Below are positions 25,226 to 33,009 of a stretch of 40,592 nucleotides of DNA, piece after piece; within the stretch, counting starts at the first letter, position 1; each line of letters opens with the position of its first letter. Source of the stretch: Cryobacterium sp. (GTDB lineage Bacteria; Actinomycetota; Actinomycetes; Actinomycetales; Microbacteriaceae); assembly GCF_026786305.1 (NCBI RefSeq), contig NZ_JAJAYI010000027.1, forward strand, positions 1-40,592, in the 5' to 3' direction. Below the pieces are notes generated by a model. It was given only the letters and a program-made list of their open reading frames with translations. It had not been told where the DNA came from and searched no databases. A program made the translations under genes and the position numbers.

Positions 25226-25767
25226 TACAGTGCGGTCAGGGCCGCGCGGTGCCGCTCGGTGTGCTCGAGATAGTTCTCGGCGTTGAGACGGATGCTGGCG
25301 ATCTCGTCGTCGGTCAGCGGGCGACGAACCTTCGCCGGCACCCCGGCCACGAGCGATCCGGGCGGCACAACGGTGCCGCCGAGCACCACGGCTCCGGCGG
25401 CCACGAGCGATCCGGTGCCGATGAGGGCGCCGTTCAGAATGGTCGCGGCCATGCCGACGAGCACATTGTCTTCGATCGTGCAGCCGTGCAGCACCGCTCC
25501 GTGCCCAACCGAGACGCCCGTGCCCAGGGTGAGGGGAAAGTCCGTGTCGACGTGGCACGAGACGTTGTCCTGCAGGTTAGACCCGGCCCCGATCGTGATC
25601 GGTTCGAGCTCGGCCCGCAGCACGGAGTTGTACCATACGCTGGCCCGGTTGTGCAGGGTCACGTTGCCCACAATGACGGCGCCCGGCGCGACGAACGCGC
25701 TCTCGGCGATAATCGGGGCGGGCGTGTTGGGCAGCGCAATAATGCGGGCAGAACGGTCGGCAGTCAT
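25225..25767 (-). CDS. Gamma-class carbonic anhydrase family protein
   Basis: 180-residue left-handed beta-helix protein made of hexapeptide repeats (for example AVIVGNVTLHNRASVWYNSVLRAE). Three histidines in the positions of the gamma-carbonic-anhydrase zinc site are visible: NVSCHVD and the two in SVGHGAVLHG. Family members hydrate CO2 or, like YrdA/PaaY, have thioesterase activity, so the activity is uncertain. The start ATG lies seven bases after a minus-strand TAGGCT, suggesting a (near-)leaderless mRNA. It lies 52 bp after galK on the same strand but probably has its own promoter. Confidence 0.85.
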   Translation of the reverse strand: MTADRSARIIALPNTPAPIIAESAFVAPGAVIVGNVTLHNRASVWYNSVLRAELEPITIGAGSNLQDNVSCHVDTDFPLTLGTGVSVGHGAVLHGCTIEDNVLVGMAATILNGALIGTGSLVAAGAVVLGGTVVPPGSLVAGVPAKVRRPLTDDEIASIRLNAENYLEHTERHRAALTAL

Positions 25768-25774
25768 AGGCGCC

Positions 25775-25780
25775 AGCCTA
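25775..25780 (-). promoter_or_regulatory. -10 element TAGGCT of carbonic anhydrase-like gene
   Basis: On the minus strand TAGGCT is followed by seven bases and the ATG at 25767. It is one base longer than the other leaderless promoters of the window. Confidence 0.45.
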
Positions 25781-25819
25781 CCGGGGCACTCGCTCGTCGC
25801 GTCCAGCGGATGCCGCAGC

Positions 25820-26977
25820 CTACTCGCGCCCGGCGCCGTCGGCGGCGCGCACGACGAACAGGTCGGGCGTACGTAACCCTCGGTCGTCGAAAGCCGCCAG
25901 AACAGCGGCCTTGACCGCGGGCAGGACGGCCCGCGGCGTGAGTGCGATCGCCGCGCCGCCGAATCCTCCGCCGGTCATTCGGGCTCCGATGGCCCCGGCC
26001 GCACGAGCGGTCGTGACCGCCAGGTCGAGTTCCGGCACAGAGATTTCGAAGTCGTCGCGCATCGACAGGTGTGAAGCATCCAGGAGGGCTCCGATCGCGC
26101 CCGGGCCGTGCGAGCGAAGCGCCTGCACGGTGTCGAGCACCCGCTGGTTCTCGGTCACGATGTGCCGCACCCGCCGAAACGTCTCGTCGTCGAGGGTTTC
26201 AGCGGCCCGGCCCAGGTCGTGCAGATCAAGGTCACGCAGCGAGTCAACTCCCATGAGCGCGGCGCCGGCCTCACAGCTGGCTCGTCGGGCGGCATAACCA
26301 CCGCTGGAGTGGGCGTGTACCACCTTGGTATCGATGACCAGCAGATTAAGCTCAGCGGCGTCGAAGCCGAGCGGAATCACCTCGGAGTGCAGGCTGCGGC
26401 AGTCCAGAAAGACGCCGCAATCGGCGCGCCCGAGCAGCGATGCTGACTGGTCCATGATGCCGGTCGGCGCACCCACCGCACGGTTTTCGGCCAACTGACC
26501 CACCCTGGCGAGCGTCGGACGGTCCAGACCGAGGTTCCAGACATGGTTGAGCGCAAGGGCGATGGCGCTTTCGATTGCGGCCGATGACGACAAGCCGGCA
26601 CCGATGGGCACCTCAGAGTCGATGTAAACGTCAAAACCGCCCGCGCGGCTCAGATCGGCGCCGAACTGGCTGAGCGCCCACGCTACGCCGAGCGGGTAGG
26701 CCGACCAGCCCCGCAGGTTCTCGGGCTGAAGGTCGTCGAGCCGAAGCCCAATGATGTCGTCCGAGAACGAACTCGCGACGGAAATCAGTCGGTCGTCGCG
26801 CGGACTGAGCGCGACCACGGTGCGCCGGTCAATTGCGAGCGGAAAAACGAAACCCTCGTTGTAGTCGGTGTGCTCGCCGATCAGGTTGACCCGTCCCGGC
26901 GCCGACCAGACTCCGGCCGGGGCCTCGCCGAACCGCATCGCGAAACCGGTGACGGTGCGCGCGTGCACAGCGCTCAT
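25820..26977 (-). CDS. galK: Galactokinase
   Basis: 385-residue GHMP-family kinase that phosphorylates alpha-D-galactose at C1 with ATP (Leloir pathway). The galactokinase signature GRVNLIGEHTDYNEG lies at residues 28-42, the ATP loop is VPIGAGLSSSAAIESA, the catalytic aspartate is in PTGIMDQSAS, and the third motif is MTGGGFGGAAIAL. The length matches the family. Its ATG overlaps the stop of galT (ATGA), so it is translated as the second gene of a galT-galK operon on the minus strand. Confidence 0.96.
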   Translation of the reverse strand: MSAVHARTVTGFAMRFGEAPAGVWSAPGRVNLIGEHTDYNEGFVFPLAIDRRTVVALSPRDDRLISVASSFSDDIIGLRLDDLQPENLRGWSAYPLGVAWALSQFGADLSRAGGFDVYIDSEVPIGAGLSSSAAIESAIALALNHVWNLGLDRPTLARVGQLAENRAVGAPTGIMDQSASLLGRADCGVFLDCRSLHSEVIPLGFDAAELNLLVIDTKVVHAHSSGGYAARRASCEAGAALMGVDSLRDLDLHDLGRAAETLDDETFRRVRHIVTENQRVLDTVQALRSHGPGAIGALLDASHLSMRDDFEISVPELDLAVTTARAAGAIGARMTGGGFGGAAIALTPRAVLPAVKAAVLAAFDDRGLRTPDLFVVRAADGAGRE

Positions 26978-28197
26978 TGAGTAACCCGTGCGGCAGCGGA
27001 TGCGGCCCCCGCGGCCTGTGAGGTTTGCGCCGGCCCACCGCGCTCTGCGGCGGCATCCGCTACGATACTGCGCTCAACCCCAGCACGAATGAGCTCGGCG
27101 GCCTGTTCGGGCGTGACGTCACCGATCCAGGCGCCCATGGCGGCCTCCGAGCCGGCCAGAAACTTGAGTTTATCCTCGGCCCGTCGGGGGCTGGTTACCT
27201 GGAGCATCAATCGGATGTCGTCTCGGTGCACGTTGACCGGGGCTTGGTGCCAGGCAGCGATGTACGGGGTTGGACTCGTGTAGATCGCGTCGATGCCGCG
27301 CAGAAGGCGGCGATACAGTTCGGCCAGTTCGTCGCGTTCGGCCAGGCTTGTTGCGGCGATGTCGGGTATCTGGCGATGCGGCAGCATGTGCACCTCAAGG
27401 GGCCAGCGGGCGGCGAAGGGTACGAAGGCGGTCCAATGCTCCCCGCGAAGAAGCACGCGTTCACCGGCCTGTTCACTCTGGAGAACGTCGGCGAAGAGCC
27501 CGGGGCCGTAGCGTGAGACCGATTCGATGAGCCGCTGGGTTCGCGGGGTGACGTACGGGTAGGCATAGATCTGGCCGTGCGGATGCCGCAGGGTCACCCC
27601 GATCTCTTCGCCTCTGTTTTCAAACGGAAAGACTTGCTCGATGCCTGTCATGCCGGAGAGTGCAGAGGTTCTCTCGGCCCAGGCTTCGATGACGGTACGG
27701 GCCCGAACGACCGAGAGGCTCGCGAACGATCCTTCGTGCTCGGGGCTGAAGCAGACGACCTCGCATCGGCCGACCGATCGTCGAGCGCGGCCGAGCCCGA
27801 CCGTCGCAAGGTCGTCGAGACCGGTCGGGGCGTTGTCGTCGGCGAGCAGCGGACCGAACGAGGGCGACTTGTTCTCGAACACGGCCACGTCGTAATTACT
27901 GGGCACCTCCGATGGGTTGTCGGGCGTCGCCGGTGCGAGCGGGTCGAATCGGGCCGGTGGCAGGAAAACTCGGTTCTGCCGCCCAGCGGCGATCGAAACC
28001 CACTCGTTGGTCAGTGCGTCCTGACGCATGCTTGCGGTCTCTTGTCGCGGCGCGGGTAAACGCAGATCAGCGCCGCGCTCGGCCGGGAGGGCAGAATCCG
28101 GGTCGTCAAAGTAGATGAGGTCGCGTCCGTCGCTGAGCTGATGGGTGTGGCGCGGGATGCGCGGATCCGCGAGGAACGTGGGGGCAGGGTTTGTCAT
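26974..28197 (-). CDS. galT: Galactose-1-phosphate uridylyltransferase
   Basis: 407-residue cytosolic enzyme of the HIT superfamily that exchanges UMP between UDP-glucose and galactose-1-phosphate. The active-site stretch HPHGQIYAYPY holds the nucleophilic histidine. Other family marks are RQDALTNEWVSIAAGRQNR, FENKSPSFG and CFSPEHEGSF. A longer open frame upstream is not coding: the ATG at 28197 is the first start beside the conserved N-terminus, and a minus-strand TACGGT lies nine bases before it. It is the first gene of the galT-galK operon, divergent from a DeoR-type regulator. The C-terminal about 40 residues are Ala-rich and less conserved. Confidence 0.94.
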   Translation of the reverse strand: MTNPAPTFLADPRIPRHTHQLSDGRDLIYFDDPDSALPAERGADLRLPAPRQETASMRQDALTNEWVSIAAGRQNRVFLPPARFDPLAPATPDNPSEVPSNYDVAVFENKSPSFGPLLADDNAPTGLDDLATVGLGRARRSVGRCEVVCFSPEHEGSFASLSVVRARTVIEAWAERTSALSGMTGIEQVFPFENRGEEIGVTLRHPHGQIYAYPYVTPRTQRLIESVSRYGPGLFADVLQSEQAGERVLLRGEHWTAFVPFAARWPLEVHMLPHRQIPDIAATSLAERDELAELYRRLLRGIDAIYTSPTPYIAAWHQAPVNVHRDDIRLMLQVTSPRRAEDKLKFLAGSEAAMGAWIGDVTPEQAAELIRAGVERSIVADAAAERGGPAQTSQAAGAASAAARVTQ

Positions 28198-28206
28198 GAC
28201 AGACCC

Positions 28207-28258
28207 ACCGTAACAAATTTGCGTATCTGAAACCACTACTTTCGTATTGAAAAAGAAA
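28207..28258. promoter_or_regulatory. Divergent galT / deoR-type control region
   Basis: The 84-bp gap is unusually AT-rich. A minus-strand TACGGT (28207-28212) is a likely -10 box for galT, with a leader of two or three bases at most. A cluster of short inverted words GAAA (28229), TTTC (28240), GAAA (28249) and GAAA (28255) includes the palindrome TTTC-N5-GAAA and overlaps where RNA polymerase for either gene must sit. DeoR-type repressors bind repeated short elements, so this is the likely operator of the adjacent regulator (inference). Confidence 0.45.
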
Positions 28259-28273
28259 CACAAGTAAGTGAAG

Positions 28274-28285
28274 ATGGAGGTATGA
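28274..28285 (+). other. Three-codon mini-ORF (MEV) overlapping the deoR-type start
   Basis: ATG-GAG-GTA-TGA stands immediately before the regulator, with its stop overlapping the regulator's ATG (ATGA). The only GGAGG lies inside it, one base from the ATG at 28282, too close to be a normal ribosome site. Termination-reinitiation from this mini-ORF could set the expression level, or the true start may be a TTG at 28312. Confidence 0.3.
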
Positions 28286-29112
28286 CCGAGGCGACGACCG
28301 ATCAGGACGTATTGCCGGCGCATCAGCGCCGTGAGCAGATTGCGCAGTTGGTCATCGACCGCGGATTCAAGAAGGTCAGCGAACTCGGCGAAACGTTCGG
28401 GGTCTCCGGTGTCACCGCACGCACCGACCTTGATGCCCTCGAACGGGCCGGTCGAGTGCGTCGCGTGCACGGCGGGGCTGTTGCGGTGGCCTTTTCGGGG
28501 CTGACCGCACGCGAATTCTCGTTCGAAGAGGCACTTTCGGCCTCGGTGCTACCGAAGCAGCAGATCGGCACGCTCGCGGCATCGCTCGTTTTCAGCGGAC
28601 AGAGCGTGATCCTTGATGTCGGCACGACGACGCTGGCGATTGCCCGTGCGCTGCGGGCAAGGACAGACCTGCGCGACGTCGTCGTGATCACCAATGGGCT
28701 CAGCATTGCTCTCGAGCTCGAGCCTGCCATTCCCCGCTTCTCCGTGATCGTCACAGGCGGTTCCCTGCGCCCGCTGCAGCATTCCCTCGTCGACCCGCTC
28801 GCCGGCCTGATTTTCGCCCAGGTGCACGCCGACCTCGCCTTCATCGGCTGCAACGGCGTCGACGTCGAGCACGGAGTGACGAACATCAACCTTCCCGAGG
28901 CGGGCGTGAAGGCACAGATGCTGGACTCAGCCACCCGGGTAATCGTCGTGGCCGACGGGTCGAAGATTGGCCGGGTACACCTCGGCCGAATCGGCGCGCT
29001 CGACGCCTTCGACACGCTCCTAACGGATGCTGCCGCCGACGCGGCCACGCTGGCACCCCTCCGCAAGTACGGATTGACCGTGCTTCAGCCCGGTGGCGAC
29101 AGCGCCCCCTAG
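28282..29112 (+). CDS. DeoR/GlpR family transcriptional regulator, probable galactose-operon repressor
   Basis: 276 residues. The N-terminal DeoR-type winged helix-turn-helix (about 12-70; VSELGETFGVSGVTARTDLD) is followed by the sugar-phosphate-sensing domain with ILDVGTTTLAIARAL, FIGCNGVDVEHGV and ADGSKIGRVHLGRIG. Such proteins usually repress sugar catabolic genes and are released by a phosphorylated sugar. Its place between galT-galK (divergent) and the galM-like gene (nine bases downstream) makes it the likely regulator of galactose use; galactose-1-phosphate or a related intermediate would be the expected inducer (inference). The start is uncertain because of poor Shine-Dalgarno spacing. 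Confidence 0.88.
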   Translation: MTEATTDQDVLPAHQRREQIAQLVIDRGFKKVSELGETFGVSGVTARTDLDALERAGRVRRVHGGAVAVAFSGLTAREFSFEEALSASVLPKQQIGTLAASLVFSGQSVILDVGTTTLAIARALRARTDLRDVVVITNGLSIALELEPAIPRFSVIVTGGSLRPLQHSLVDPLAGLIFAQVHADLAFIGCNGVDVEHGVTNINLPEAGVKAQMLDSATRVIVVADGSKIGRVHLGRIGALDAFDTLLTDAAADAATLAPLRKYGLTVLQPGGDSAP

Positions 29113-29115
29113 GCT
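29110..29115 (+). promoter_or_regulatory. -10 element TAGGCT of leaderless galM-like gene
   Basis: TAGGCT overlaps the last codons of the regulator and is followed by exactly six bases and the ATG at 29122. A TTGACC at 29084-29089 is a possible -35, though the 20-bp spacing is long. The geometry is identical to that of the MFS gene at 8459. Confidence 0.5.
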
Positions 29116-29121
29116 GGGCGA

Positions 29122-30108
29122 ATGAGCGCAGCAACGGGACAGCAGTTTGAACTCACCGTGCAGACGCCGAGCGGCGGTGCACGCGCCGTCATTACAGAGG
29201 TGGCCGCCGGCATCCGCTTGTATACGGTGAACGGCATCGATCTGGTCGAGCCTTTTCCGGCCGAGGTAACACCTCCAATGGCCGCGGGAATCGTGCTCGT
29301 TCCGTGGCCGAACCGTATTCGCGACGGTAGCTGGACTCAGAAGGGCGTGACTCGTCAGCTCGCTCTGACCGAACCTGCCCGCCACAATGCCATTCACGGT
29401 TTGTTGCGCTTCGGCGCCTATCGGCCGGTCGCCAGCACAGCGGCGTCGGTCACGCTTTCAGCGACCGTCTTTGCGCAGTCGGGTTACCCGTTTCAGGTTG
29501 AGACGCGCGTCACGTACACGCTCACGGCTGATGGCCTGGAGGCCAATCACACCCTGCGCAACACGGGTTCGGATTCGGCCCCGGTAGCGCTCGGTACCCA
29601 CCCGTACCTCAAGATTGGGGATGTGCCGACGGGCGACCTCGTGCTGCACCTCTGTGCTGAAACGCACATCGACGTCGATGAACGTCTGAACCCACTCGGT
29701 GAAAGCGCCGTCGACGGTACCCGATTCGACCTGCGTGGGGGAGCACGTGTGGCCGATCTCGACCTCGACGATGGTTTTGGGGCCGTACGGGTCGTTGACG
29801 GCCGCAGCGAACATCGTCTCCAGGCCCCCGACGGTCGCAGCGTCACCCTCTGGGGCGATGAGAATATGCGTTACGTTCAGGTCTTCACGCCCCGAATCTT
29901 TCCGGTGCGGGCGAGCGAAAATGAAGCGGATGCGCGCGGGCAGGCGATCGCCATTGAGCCCATGACGGCACCCGCCGACGCGTTCAACTCCGGCGCGGGC
30001 CTGACTTGGCTACGACCGGATGAATCCTGGACCGTGCGCTGGGGTATTCGTCATGAGGGGTTCACCGGGACGCAGCGGGTTTCGGTTCAGAGCAGTGCCG
30101 GTGCCTAA
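29122..30108 (+). CDS. galM: Aldose 1-epimerase family protein (galactose mutarotase)
   Basis: 328-residue cytosolic beta-sandwich enzyme that interconverts alpha and beta anomers of galactose or glucose, supplying alpha-galactose to GalK. The conserved LVPWPNRIRDG stretch, HNAIHGLLR, the catalytic histidine in LGTHPYLKIGD and the catalytic base Glu279 in AIEPMTAPADAFNSG are present. The start is chosen from the leaderless TAGGCT-N6-ATG promoter. It lies nine bases after the DeoR-type regulator and close to galTK, which supports galactose as substrate. Glucose-6-phosphate 1-epimerase-like relatives exist, so substrate identity rests on context. Confidence 0.88.
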   Translation: MSAATGQQFELTVQTPSGGARAVITEVAAGIRLYTVNGIDLVEPFPAEVTPPMAAGIVLVPWPNRIRDGSWTQKGVTRQLALTEPARHNAIHGLLRFGAYRPVASTAASVTLSATVFAQSGYPFQVETRVTYTLTADGLEANHTLRNTGSDSAPVALGTHPYLKIGDVPTGDLVLHLCAETHIDVDERLNPLGESAVDGTRFDLRGGARVADLDLDDGFGAVRVVDGRSEHRLQAPDGRSVTLWGDENMRYVQVFTPRIFPVRASENEADARGQAIAIEPMTAPADAFNSGAGLTWLRPDESWTVRWGIRHEGFTGTQRVSVQSSAGA

Positions 30109-30157
30109 ACTGATGGTGTCTTCTGTAGCGCGTCACCGACAGCGAGAAAGTAGAGCG

Positions 30158-32185
30158 ATGCGAGCATTCGTGGCACTCGGCGCCGGACTACTGGCGCTCA
30201 TCGTGGGCGCGGGAGCCTCGACGGTGGCCTACGCCACGGCACCCGTCGATTTCGGCGCGAGCCACGTGGTCGACTCGGCCGGGGTTCTCGGCGACCGTGC
30301 AGCCGAGGTCACCAACCGGCTCGACCAACTGTTCAGCGACACGCAGATCGACCTCTACGTTGCCTTCGTCGGCTCGTTTACGAATCCGAGCGACCGAGAA
30401 CAGTGGGCCGACCAGGTGATCAGCCAGAACGGCATGGGCACCAATGACATTCTGCTTGCGGTGGCCACCGACGATCGGGAATACCAGCTGCGCGTCACAC
30501 CGGGCTTTCCCCTGACCGCCTCCCAACTCTCCGATGTGCAGCTGGGGTCGATCGAACCTGCCCTCCGCGACAGCGACTGGGCCGGCGCTGCACTGGCGGC
30601 AGCTGATGGACTCGCCGCCGGCGTTTCCGGCCAGGGCCAGCCCGAGACCGGCCCGGGCAACCCCAGCGACGGCCAGGTGCAGCCCGATGCTGGCCAATCA
30701 GGCGGGGGCGGGGCAATATTCAGCACCGTGATCGTGCTGATCGGGATCGGACTGATCTTCCTCTTCATTGTTCGTCGTCGTCGACGTCGTGCCTCACCCG
30801 TTGCTCGGGTGGAGCCGCAGATTTCCACCGAACAACTCGGTCATGAGGCCGGCCGCGCCCTCGTGCAAACTGACGACGCCGTCAAGACCAGCGGGCAGGA
30901 GCTCGGCTTCGCGACGGCCCAATACGGCGAGGCGTCCACCAAGCCATTCCACACCGCACTTGCCCAGGCCCAGCAAAAGCTTCTGGCCGCTTTCACCCTG
31001 CAGCAGAAACTCGATGATGCCGAACCCGACAGCGACGAGCAGCGTCGCGCCTGGTTCAATGAAATCGGGCAGCTCTGCGCCCTTGCAAACGCGCTGCTCG
31101 ACGAGCAGACCGCTGACTTCGACGAACTCCGCCAGGTCGCCAAAAACGCACCGGCGGTGGCAGCATCCGTTGCCCAAAAACTAGCCGAACTGCAATCCCG
31201 CGTGCCCCGGGCTGAACAAGAGCTCGCCAGCCTCGCTTCTCGCTACACCGAGGTGGCCCTCGCTACGGTCGCCGACAACCCGGCGCAGGCCCGCGAACGC
31301 ATCACCTTCGCGAGCGAGGCTCTGGGTGAAGCCAGGGCGCGCCTTGAGGCCTCCGACTCTGGCGCTGCCGCGGTCACCCTTCGCGCCGCCGAAGAATCCG
31401 TCGATCAGGGCGAACTGTTGCTCGAGGCGATTGACCGTCTGTCGTCCGGGCTCGGCAAGGCGGTGGCCAGCATCGCTCCTCTCGTCGCTGACCTTGAGAA
31501 CGACCTGAGAGTCGCCCGATCTATTCCGAGCCAGGCCGACGCCGGTGCGAATCTCCCGGGCGTAATCGCGCTCACCGAGCAGTGCCTGAGCGAGACGAAG
31601 ACCCGGCTCGCGTCGGGCCCGGTCAATCCGCTCGAACTCGGTCAGCGACTTGAGTCGGTCAATGCGCAAATGGACGCCGTGCTCAAGGGCGTTCGCGATG
31701 CCACCGAGCGAGCACGCCGGGTGCGCACGGCCCTCGACCAGACCCTGCTGTCCGCCCGCGGTCAGGTGTCGGCCGCCGAGGACTTCATCGGCGCGCGACG
31801 CGGTGCGATCGGACCGGAGTCGCGCACCAGGCTGGCGGAGGCTACCCGGTTCGTGGCGCTCGCCGAAGCCCAGGCGGGCGTTGACCCCGAGGCGGCGCTT
31901 GCGGCGGCCCAGCGCGGAAACGCGCTCGCCGCCGAGGCGAACGCACTCGCCCGCAAAGACGTCGATGGCTACGGTAACGACGACGACTTCTTTGGTGGCG
32001 GCCGGGGCTCGCGTGGGAGCAACGGCTCGTTGGGTGCGGCGCTTGGTGGCATCCTGATCGGATCGCTGTTGAGTGGTGGCTTCGGCGGGTTTGGTGGCGG
32101 TGGCGGGTTTGGTGACGGTGGCAATAGCGGTGGCGGTGGCGGGTTTGGTGGCGGCGGCGATAGCGGCGGCGGTGGCAGCTTCTGA
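30158..32185 (+). CDS. TPM-domain membrane protein (YgcG-like)
   Basis: 675 residues. A signal peptide (about 1-25) leads into an extracytoplasmic TPM domain (about 28-150; VVDSAGVLGDRAAEVTNRLDQL). A Gly/Gln-rich linker, one membrane helix (about 185-203) and an Arg-rich stop-transfer (RRRRRR) follow. The cytoplasmic part is a long Ala/Glu/Gln-rich region predicted to be helical and coiled (about 215-610). The last about 55 residues are almost only Gly with Phe, Asp and Ser and end in GGGGSF, like other YgcG-type tails. TPM proteins are linked to phosphatase or photosystem-repair activity in other organisms; the role in actinobacteria is unknown. The start at 30158 gives a clean signal peptide; upstream frame is a shadow of galM. 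TAAACT at 30106-30111 may be its -10 box. Confidence 0.85.
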   Translation: MRAFVALGAGLLALIVGAGASTVAYATAPVDFGASHVVDSAGVLGDRAAEVTNRLDQLFSDTQIDLYVAFVGSFTNPSDREQWADQVISQNGMGTNDILLAVATDDREYQLRVTPGFPLTASQLSDVQLGSIEPALRDSDWAGAALAAADGLAAGVSGQGQPETGPGNPSDGQVQPDAGQSGGGGAIFSTVIVLIGIGLIFLFIVRRRRRRASPVARVEPQISTEQLGHEAGRALVQTDDAVKTSGQELGFATAQYGEASTKPFHTALAQAQQKLLAAFTLQQKLDDAEPDSDEQRRAWFNEIGQLCALANALLDEQTADFDELRQVAKNAPAVAASVAQKLAELQSRVPRAEQELASLASRYTEVALATVADNPAQARERITFASEALGEARARLEASDSGAAAVTLRAAEESVDQGELLLEAIDRLSSGLGKAVASIAPLVADLENDLRVARSIPSQADAGANLPGVIALTEQCLSETKTRLASGPVNPLELGQRLESVNAQMDAVLKGVRDATERARRVRTALDQTLLSARGQVSAAEDFIGARRGAIGPESRTRLAEATRFVALAEAQAGVDPEAALAAAQRGNALAAEANALARKDVDGYGNDDDFFGGGRGSRGSNGSLGAALGGILIGSLLSGGFGGFGGGGGFGDGGNSGGGGGFGGGGDSGGGGSF

Positions 32186-32192
32186 CTCACTA

Positions 32193-32218
32193 AGAACGGG
32201 GCAGGCCCTCTTCGTTCT
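32193..32218 (+). terminator. Hairpin after TPM gene, between convergent genes
   Basis: AGAACG (32193-32198) pairs with CGTTCT (32213-32218), and inside it GGGC can pair with GCCC. It starts eight bases after the stop and could end transcription of the TPM gene. Confidence 0.5.
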
Positions 32219-32291
32219 GAGTTCAGCGGGCCCGGCTGGCCAGCTTTTGACAGCACGTGCCACACGAGGTCGCCGGTGTTGAGCAGTCCGC

Positions 32292-32933
32292 CTAACGCTG
32301 CCCGGCTCCGATAACCAGTTCGGCGAGCACCCGGCGCACCGACGTGCGAACAAGAACTTCTGGTCGGCTCAGCACATCGATCTGCCGCCCCACCGACAGG
32401 TCGCGAAACGGTACGAGCACCATACCATCGCCCTTGCGGGGCGCTATCGTGTAGCGCGGCAGCAGTGCTAGGGCCGCCCCGGTCGCGACGACCGAGGCCG
32501 CCACGAAGAACTCGTTGATGCGGTGCGCGATCCGTAGCGGCGCATCGGCCGCAGCGGCGACCACGTTCACCGCCTCTGCGAGCGGAAAACCGGCGTGTCC
32601 GGTGACCCAGGATTCGTTTCGAATATCGTTTATCGACAGTGACACACTCACGGTCACCGGCAGGCCGGGGTCGTTCTGAAACCGCGCCACCGCTTCATCC
32701 GTCCGAGCCATCGCTGTTGACACACCGGTGGCCGCCAGCGCCAGTGCCACCCCGGCCGGCGTCAACCCGAGTACCCGCCCGCGTTTCTCGGTGAGCGGTA
32801 CGCCGGCCCGCCGTTGCACGGCGCGGAGCTGCTGCGACACCGCCGACGACGAGACGTGCAGTGCCCGAGCCACCGCGGCGACGCTTTCGCGCTCGCCGAG
32901 CTCCCGCAACACGGCCAGTTGACGCACTTCCAT
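32292..32933 (-). CDS. Shortened LysR-family transcriptional regulator
   Basis: 213 residues, against about 290-310 in normal LysR proteins. The N-terminal winged helix-turn-helix is complete (about 1-60; SVAAVARALHVSSSAVSQQL), as is the linker helix (about 65-90). Then VTVSVSLS runs straight into INDIRNESWVTGHAGFPL, which normally lies in the second half of the effector domain; the first effector subdomain of about 80-90 residues is absent, without a frameshift. The C-terminal end (GAALALLPRY ... LSRPEVLVRTSV) is intact. The protein may still bind DNA but probably cannot bind ligand normally. The start ATG lies six bases after a minus-strand TAGCCT (leaderless). It is divergent from an EamA exporter, the usual target of such a regulator. 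Confidence 0.82.
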   Translation of the reverse strand: MEVRQLAVLRELGERESVAAVARALHVSSSAVSQQLRAVQRRAGVPLTEKRGRVLGLTPAGVALALAATGVSTAMARTDEAVARFQNDPGLPVTVSVSLSINDIRNESWVTGHAGFPLAEAVNVVAAAADAPLRIAHRINEFFVAASVVATGAALALLPRYTIAPRKGDGMVLVPFRDLSVGRQIDVLSRPEVLVRTSVRRVLAELVIGAGQR

Positions 32934-32939
32934 GAGCCG

Positions 32940-32976
32940 AGGCTAAAGTATCTGTTCAAAAAATGGCATCTAGACT
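32940..32976. promoter_or_regulatory. Overlapping divergent leaderless promoters of lysR and eamA loci
   Basis: On the minus strand TAGCCT (32940-32945) lies six bases before the lysR ATG. On the plus strand TAGACT (32971-32976) lies six bases before an ATG at 32983. Only 25 bp separate the two -10 boxes, so the -35 regions overlap and the two polymerases would compete. The AT-rich spacer would be the natural LysR binding site. Confidence 0.5.
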
Positions 32977-32982
32977 GCACGG

Positions 32983-33009
32983 ATGCCGTCCCGCACGATT
33001 ACCCCATGA
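32983..33009 (+). CDS. Eight-codon leader ORF (MPSRTITP) coupled to eamA
   Basis: ATG stands exactly six bases after a TAGACT -10 box, as in the leaderless genes of this window. The frame encodes MPSRTITP and its stop TGA overlaps the ATG of the exporter (ATGA at 33006-33009). The exporter itself has no Shine-Dalgarno and no alternative in-frame ATG, GTG or TTG in the preceding 50 bp. The simplest reading is that ribosomes load on the leaderless mini-ORF and re-initiate on the exporter. This is inferred from geometry; the peptide has no known homologue that I recognise. Confidence 0.45.
   Translation: MPSRTITP

Noticed and set aside
32060..32182. Gly-rich tandem-like repeat at the end of the TPM gene considered as a separate DNA repeat
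   Set aside because: It is explained by the poly-Gly tail common to YgcG/TPM proteins; units are irregular.
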